From Nanobdellati archaeon (GTDB lineage: Archaea; Nanobdellota; Nanobdellia; Woesearchaeales; JAADFO01), in NCBI GenBank assembly GCA_013152815.1, contig JAADFO010000042.1, positions 1 to 32,927 of the forward strand: 32,927 nucleotides of DNA. The letters run 5' to 3'. The notes under the pieces are model-generated. The model made no database searches, had not been told where the DNA came from, and saw nothing but the letters and a program-made list of their open reading frames with translations. The position numbers were made by a program, and so were the translations under genes. This document shows, piece by piece, positions 29,423 through 32,927 of this stretch (position 1 is its first letter; every line of letters begins with the position of its first letter).

Positions 29423-31177
29423 TTACTTCTTTTTGATATGCAGCTCTTCCAGCTGCCTGTCATCGACGACGTTGGGGGCGTCGTCCATCAGAGAGACGCA
29501 GGCCTTGTTCTTCGGGAAGGCGATGACTTCACGGATGGATTCCTCGCCAGACATCAAAGCGACAATCCTGTCCAAACCAAAAGCTATGCCGCCGTGGGGC
29601 GGAGCGCCGTAGCGGAACGCTTCCAGGAGGAAGCCGAACTTCTGCTTTGCCTCCTTGTCTGAGATGCCCATCGCCGTGAACATCTTCTGCTGCAGCTCTT
29701 TCTTGTTTATCCTGATGGAACCCCCTCCGAGCTCGACGCCGTTCAGGGTCAGGTCATAGGCCCGTGACCTGATCTTTCCCGGATCGGTCTCGAGATATTC
29801 CAAATCATCATCGTAGGGTGCGGTGAAAGGATGATGGACAGAGATGTGCCGTTTCTCATCCTCGTCATATTCAAAGAGCGGGAATTCGGTAATCCAGGCA
29901 AATTTCCAATCGCCTTCTTTTGCAAGCTTAAGCTTCTTTGCGAGGGCGAGCCGCACCTGGCCGAGGGCCACCTGAGCAAGGTGATGCTTTGCATCCCCGA
30001 CGAACAGCAGGAGATCGCCTTTCTTGACGTCCAGCTCTTTGATGAGTGCTTTCTGCACATCCTCACCGATGAATTTTGAGATGCCGCCCTCGAAACCGTC
30101 CTTGTTCGGCATGTACGCGAGGCCCTTCGCGTCATAGATCTTCGCGACCTCTTCAAGCTTCTCGATCTCTTTCCTCGAGAATCCAGCACAGCCCTTTGCA
30201 TTGATGGCGTAGACTTTTCCACCATTATCGACGGTCCCTTTGAAGACCTTGAAGTCTGATCTCTGGACAAGGGAGGAGACGTCATGCAGCTCAAGGCCGA
30301 AACGCAGGTCTGGCTTGTCAGAGCCGTAGGAAGACATGGCCTCCCGGTAGGGGATACGGCGGAAGGGAATCTTGACCTGGACATCCAGGACATCCTTCCA
30401 GAGCTTCTGCATCATGCCTTCCATGATGGTGTAGATGTCCTCTTCCTCGACAAAGCTCAGCTCGATGTCGATCTGGGTGAACTCCGGCTGCCGGTCTGCC
30501 CGCAGGTCCTCATCACGGAAGCACTTGACGATCTGATAGTATCTATCGAAGCCAGAGACCATGAGAAGCTGCTTGAATATCTGGGGTGATTGGGGAAGGG
30601 CGAAGAACTTTCCGGGATGTATCCTGCTCGGCACGAGGTAATCCCTCGCTCCCTCGGGTGTGGACCGGGCCAGCACAGGAGTCTCGACATCGACAAAACC
30701 GAGTGCATCGAGATAGGAACGGACAGCCCGGACGATGGCATGCCGCCGCAGGATGTTTTCCTGCATGGGCTTCCGCCGAAGGTCGAGGTAACGGTACTTC
30801 AATCGTGTGTCTTCAAAGGCAGTGGTCTCATCGGTCATCTCGACAGGAAGCGCGTCAGAGGACGCCAGGATGGTGCAGGTCTGGACAGATACTTCGATCT
30901 GGCCGGTACTCCTCTCCTTATTCTCAAGGCCTTTTCCACGTGCTCGCACATCTCCCTTGGCCTGCAGGACGAATTCCCGTTCTGCCTGCTCAGCCACAAC
31001 ATAGGCCGCTTTGGCTGCTGAGGAATCGAAGACCAGCTGGGTGATGCCGTAGCGGTCACGGAGGTCGATGAAGATGATGCCTCCATGGGTGCGTTTCGCA
31101 TTGACCCAACCGGAGAGGATGACCTTCTTTCCGATGGCCTTCCTGTCCAGTTCTCCGCAGGTATGTGTCCGTAGCAT
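29423..31177 (-). CDS. aspS: Aspartyl-tRNA synthetase, bacterial type with GAD insertion
   Basis: 584 residues. The N-terminal OB fold is THTCGELDRKAIGKKVILSG … IIFIDLRDRYGITQLVFDSS. Motif 1 is VRSYLDALGFVDVETPVLAR. The flipping-loop region STPEGARDYLVPSR precedes motif 2 (FRDEDLRADRQPEFTQIDIE). A GAD insertion follows (about 285-400), and motif 3 is GAPPHGGIAFGLDRIVALM. Archaeal AspRS is about 430 residues and has no GAD domain, so length and insertion mark this as the bacterial form. With AsnRS present it can be a discriminating enzyme. A TTTATAAA box near 31201-31208 (minus sense) lies about 25-30 nt before ATG 31177, so the imported gene has an archaeal leaderless promoter. Confidence 0.94.
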   Translation of the reverse strand: MLRTHTCGELDRKAIGKKVILSGWVNAKRTHGGIIFIDLRDRYGITQLVFDSSAAKAAYVVAEQAEREFVLQAKGDVRARGKGLENKERSTGQIEVSVQTCTILASSDALPVEMTDETTAFEDTRLKYRYLDLRRKPMQENILRRHAIVRAVRSYLDALGFVDVETPVLARSTPEGARDYLVPSRIHPGKFFALPQSPQIFKQLLMVSGFDRYYQIVKCFRDEDLRADRQPEFTQIDIELSFVEEEDIYTIMEGMMQKLWKDVLDVQVKIPFRRIPYREAMSSYGSDKPDLRFGLELHDVSSLVQRSDFKVFKGTVDNGGKVYAINAKGCAGFSRKEIEKLEEVAKIYDAKGLAYMPNKDGFEGGISKFIGEDVQKALIKELDVKKGDLLLFVGDAKHHLAQVALGQVRLALAKKLKLAKEGDWKFAWITEFPLFEYDEDEKRHISVHHPFTAPYDDDLEYLETDPGKIRSRAYDLTLNGVELGGGSIRINKKELQQKMFTAMGISDKEAKQKFGFLLEAFRYGAPPHGGIAFGLDRIVALMSGEESIREVIAFPKNKACVSLMDDAPNVVDDRQLEELHIKKK

Positions 31178-31259
31178 GATGGGTCCTGAAAACCCATTCT
31201 TGTTTATAAAGCTTCATATATCTTTTATAAAAGAAAGTGTATGGAAAGCGCACATGATG

Positions 31260-31303
31260 CATAGGAAGGCATTACCCAAGAATGCATAGGAAGACATAGG
31301 AAG
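31260..31303. repeat. Short direct repeats CATAGGAAG
   Basis: CATAGGAAG occurs at 31260-31268, 31285-31293 and 31295-31303; the last two are in 10-bp tandem. They lie between the stop of the JAMM-like gene and the aspS promoter. Possibly a binding site or remnants of slippage; no known element matches. Confidence 0.5.
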
Positions 31304-31312
31304 GTCGTCGGA

Positions 31313-32854
31313 TCATCGGTTCCTGAGGGCTTTCTTGATATCACGAAGCGCATCCCTCACTTCAGGTTCCTGCCAGACAGAATAACGCTGGCCATTCCAG
31401 AAAGCCTTTGCCCTTTTCTTAAGACGAGAGAAGAACCCCTGTCTCGGTAGAGGGGATACTCTTTCTTCCAACGAAGAATCCCCTGCTGCTTCTGGGCTGT
31501 TGCGTCCATAGACCGCGCTGCCATCGCTATCTGCTTCAGCCGGGGAGTATCCGATGTTCTGTGATTGGAGCTTTCGTCGTTTTCGCGTCAGGGTCTCTTT
31601 GAGCCGTTGTCGATAGAAACGGTTGCGCCTGTCGATGGTACGCTGGCGGAAGTCAGGCTCGCCCTGCAGGGGCATGAGCAGCATGCGCTCAGACAGATTG
31701 GTCTTCTTGGCATAGAACTTCACCATCCTTTCGAAAAGTCCGGGCGCAGTCTCCACCTCGACCCGGTCCAATATCTGGGACGTGATAAGATCAGGGTCAT
31801 AGGAAGGGGAGGATCGGCAAGCATCGTCGGAGATGATGGTAAGCTTTCTGTCGCGGTTGAGATGGACCCGCTCGAGGGTCCTGCCCTGACCGGTGAAGAA
31901 GGGCATCTTGACACCGACGGTGACATGGTAGTCACTGTCCTGCTCCTTGCCAAGCCGGACAGCCGTCCCATCGTTGACCACAAGACTGGGGAGATAGGAG
32001 ATGGCGATCGGGACCGGATGGACGAAATAGTCCTCGAGGAGGATGGTCTTCTTCAGGGGGTTTATGTCCAACTGGGTGCGAAGCACCTCATCATCCCGGA
32101 AGGAGTGGAACGGTGGATGGGGACCATGAGAATGGGCCATGGCTGCACGCCGCTGCTTATGATGCCGGAGGATCTCGAAGAGGTAAGGGTCCCTGCCGTG
32201 GGTAGAATAGACGCTGGAAGGGCTTGCTTTCTGACCATAGGTTATGTGGACATCGCTCACCAGGGAAAGAGCAGGATCACGTTCAGAGGATGCTCTGTCA
32301 GAGACCAGGTCGAAGCGTATCTCTGACTTGTATCCCAGGAGCTCGTTGACACGTCTCGTGCCATAGATGAGCTTCTCCAGCGCAGGGAACGACATCCTGA
32401 GTCCTTTGAACGCATCATCCACTCTGTCCACGCTGCTGGCAGCAGAGGAAGACGTGGCAAGGACCGTCTTCTCCAGGAGTTCCCTGTTGAGGAGCTTCGC
32501 GCTCTTCCGTGCGATGCTCTGGCGGACCGATGCGTATTCTGCTGAATGGTTGAAATGGTCCCAGAAGGTCCTGCTGTCGAAATGCTCATAATCATAACGG
32601 TCAGGATGATGAGTAGGATGATGAGCAGGATAACGATCAGACGGTTCCATGGTCGTTGCCGATCCCTCGGAAAGAAGGTCATGAAGAGCAGGAGCGCCAT
32701 CGACAGAAGAAGGAGCTTCTTTGCCGATGACGTCAGCAAGCCCTGCAGCGAGCCGGTCCGGGAGGGAAACATCTGCAGAGGGACGGTTGCCCTGGTTTCG
32801 GGAATTCCCTTGATTGCCCTGATCGTAGAATGCAGAGGGGTTGTCGTCTTCCAT
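31313..32854 (-). CDS. Large protein with a JAMM/MPN-type metalloprotease signature
   Basis: 513 residues. The N-terminal 90 are disordered (Asn/Gln/Gly-rich, then a His/Pro/Asp-rich stretch). The core shows the JAMM zinc motif H-x-H-x7-S-x2-D exactly: HSHGPHPPFHSFRD, with His241, His243, Ser251 and Asp254, the spacing of the archaeal AfJAMM enzyme. The upstream Glu is probably Glu171 in RRVNELLGYKSE, like the E-x-x-G strand of JAMM proteins. After the motif come strands (KKTILLEDYFVHPVPIAISY) and a basic C-terminal helical tail (FFSRLKKRAKAFWNGQRY). JAMM enzymes cleave isopeptide or peptide bonds after ubiquitin-like modifiers. No E1, E2 or ubiquitin-like gene is in the window. I do not recognise the full-length family. 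The stop lies 135 bp upstream of the aspS start. Confidence 0.55.
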   Translation of the reverse strand: MEDDNPSAFYDQGNQGNSRNQGNRPSADVSLPDRLAAGLADVIGKEAPSSVDGAPALHDLLSEGSATTMEPSDRYPAHHPTHHPDRYDYEHFDSRTFWDHFNHSAEYASVRQSIARKSAKLLNRELLEKTVLATSSSAASSVDRVDDAFKGLRMSFPALEKLIYGTRRVNELLGYKSEIRFDLVSDRASSERDPALSLVSDVHITYGQKASPSSVYSTHGRDPYLFEILRHHKQRRAAMAHSHGPHPPFHSFRDDEVLRTQLDINPLKKTILLEDYFVHPVPIAISYLPSLVVNDGTAVRLGKEQDSDYHVTVGVKMPFFTGQGRTLERVHLNRDRKLTIISDDACRSSPSYDPDLITSQILDRVEVETAPGLFERMVKFYAKKTNLSERMLLMPLQGEPDFRQRTIDRRNRFYRQRLKETLTRKRRKLQSQNIGYSPAEADSDGSAVYGRNSPEAAGDSSLEERVSPLPRQGFFSRLKKRAKAFWNGQRYSVWQEPEVRDALRDIKKALRNR

Positions 32855-32927
32855 GGTATCCGCCGGTAGCGAGTGTTGCTTCTTTTCGGGATGTGCTTTT
32901 CACGATGATGATCGCTTCAGGACAAGC

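Noticed and set aside
1-32927. CRISPR arrays, insertion sequences, integrase or attachment sites, rRNA
   Set aside because: No regularly spaced repeats, transposase or recombinase genes, terminal repeats or rRNA segments were seen on either strand.

Overview
The window reads as a piece of an anaerobic archaeal chromosome, most likely a DPANN-type lineage such as Woesearchaeota. The phylum is an inference; the archaeal assignment is firmer. It rests on gene content: HerA and Mre11, the three-gene Era-like GTPase/DUF2073/Zn-ribbon set (OapABC/ArvABC), a Ygr210-type GTPase with a TGS domain, and the archaeal asparagine-synthetase-A-like paralogue of AsnRS. It also rests on promoters: at least ten genes have an AT-rich TATA-like box about 22-35 nt upstream of the start codon, as expected for leaderless archaeal mRNAs. 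Several genes are nonetheless of bacterial type: a full-length AspRS with the GAD insertion, a long-form adenylate kinase, a lytic transglycosylase and NrdR-like operators.

Layout, left to right. 1-1893: AT-rich membrane module (FtsX-type ABC permease, cut by the window edge, plus a CARDB-like surface protein) behind a promoter framed by a perfect inverted repeat. 2277-7509: phosphoribosyltransferase-fold protein, adenylate kinase with a small helical partner, exported SLT-domain protein, second surface protein. 7603-10790: anaerobic ribonucleotide reductase locus, in which the glycyl-radical domain lies on a separate, overlapping 60-codon frame and the promoter carries two NrdR-like boxes. 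10872-14715: tRNA-Thr(UGU), an unknown protein with an unusual open stretch after its amber stop, a TGS GTPase, a HAD phosphatase and an orphan. 14778-16190: ArvC-ArvB-ArvA operon linked to extracellular vesicle formation in Haloferax. 16340-23021: a DNA-processing neighbourhood (MCM/MoxR-like ATPase; HTH-PIN pair; PD-(D/E)xK-like protein; HerA-Mre11) that lacks NurA and Rad50. 23033-24529: ITP/XTP pyrophosphatase, lipoprotein, a possible structured RNA and an unknown gene. 24637-31177: an aspartate/asparagine block (AsnRS, AsnA-like enzyme, divergent Lrp/AsnC regulator, AspRS) with an RelA/SpoT-like HD protein inside it. 31313-32854: a large unrecognised protein with a complete JAMM metalloprotease signature.

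The observations most worth following are the split or frameshifted NrdD, the paired NrdR-like boxes around an archaeal TATA box, the divergent JAMM protein, the HerA-Mre11 cluster without its usual partners, and the compact Asp/Asn block with its own AsnC-like regulator. All functional calls come from motifs read by eye; no database search was possible.
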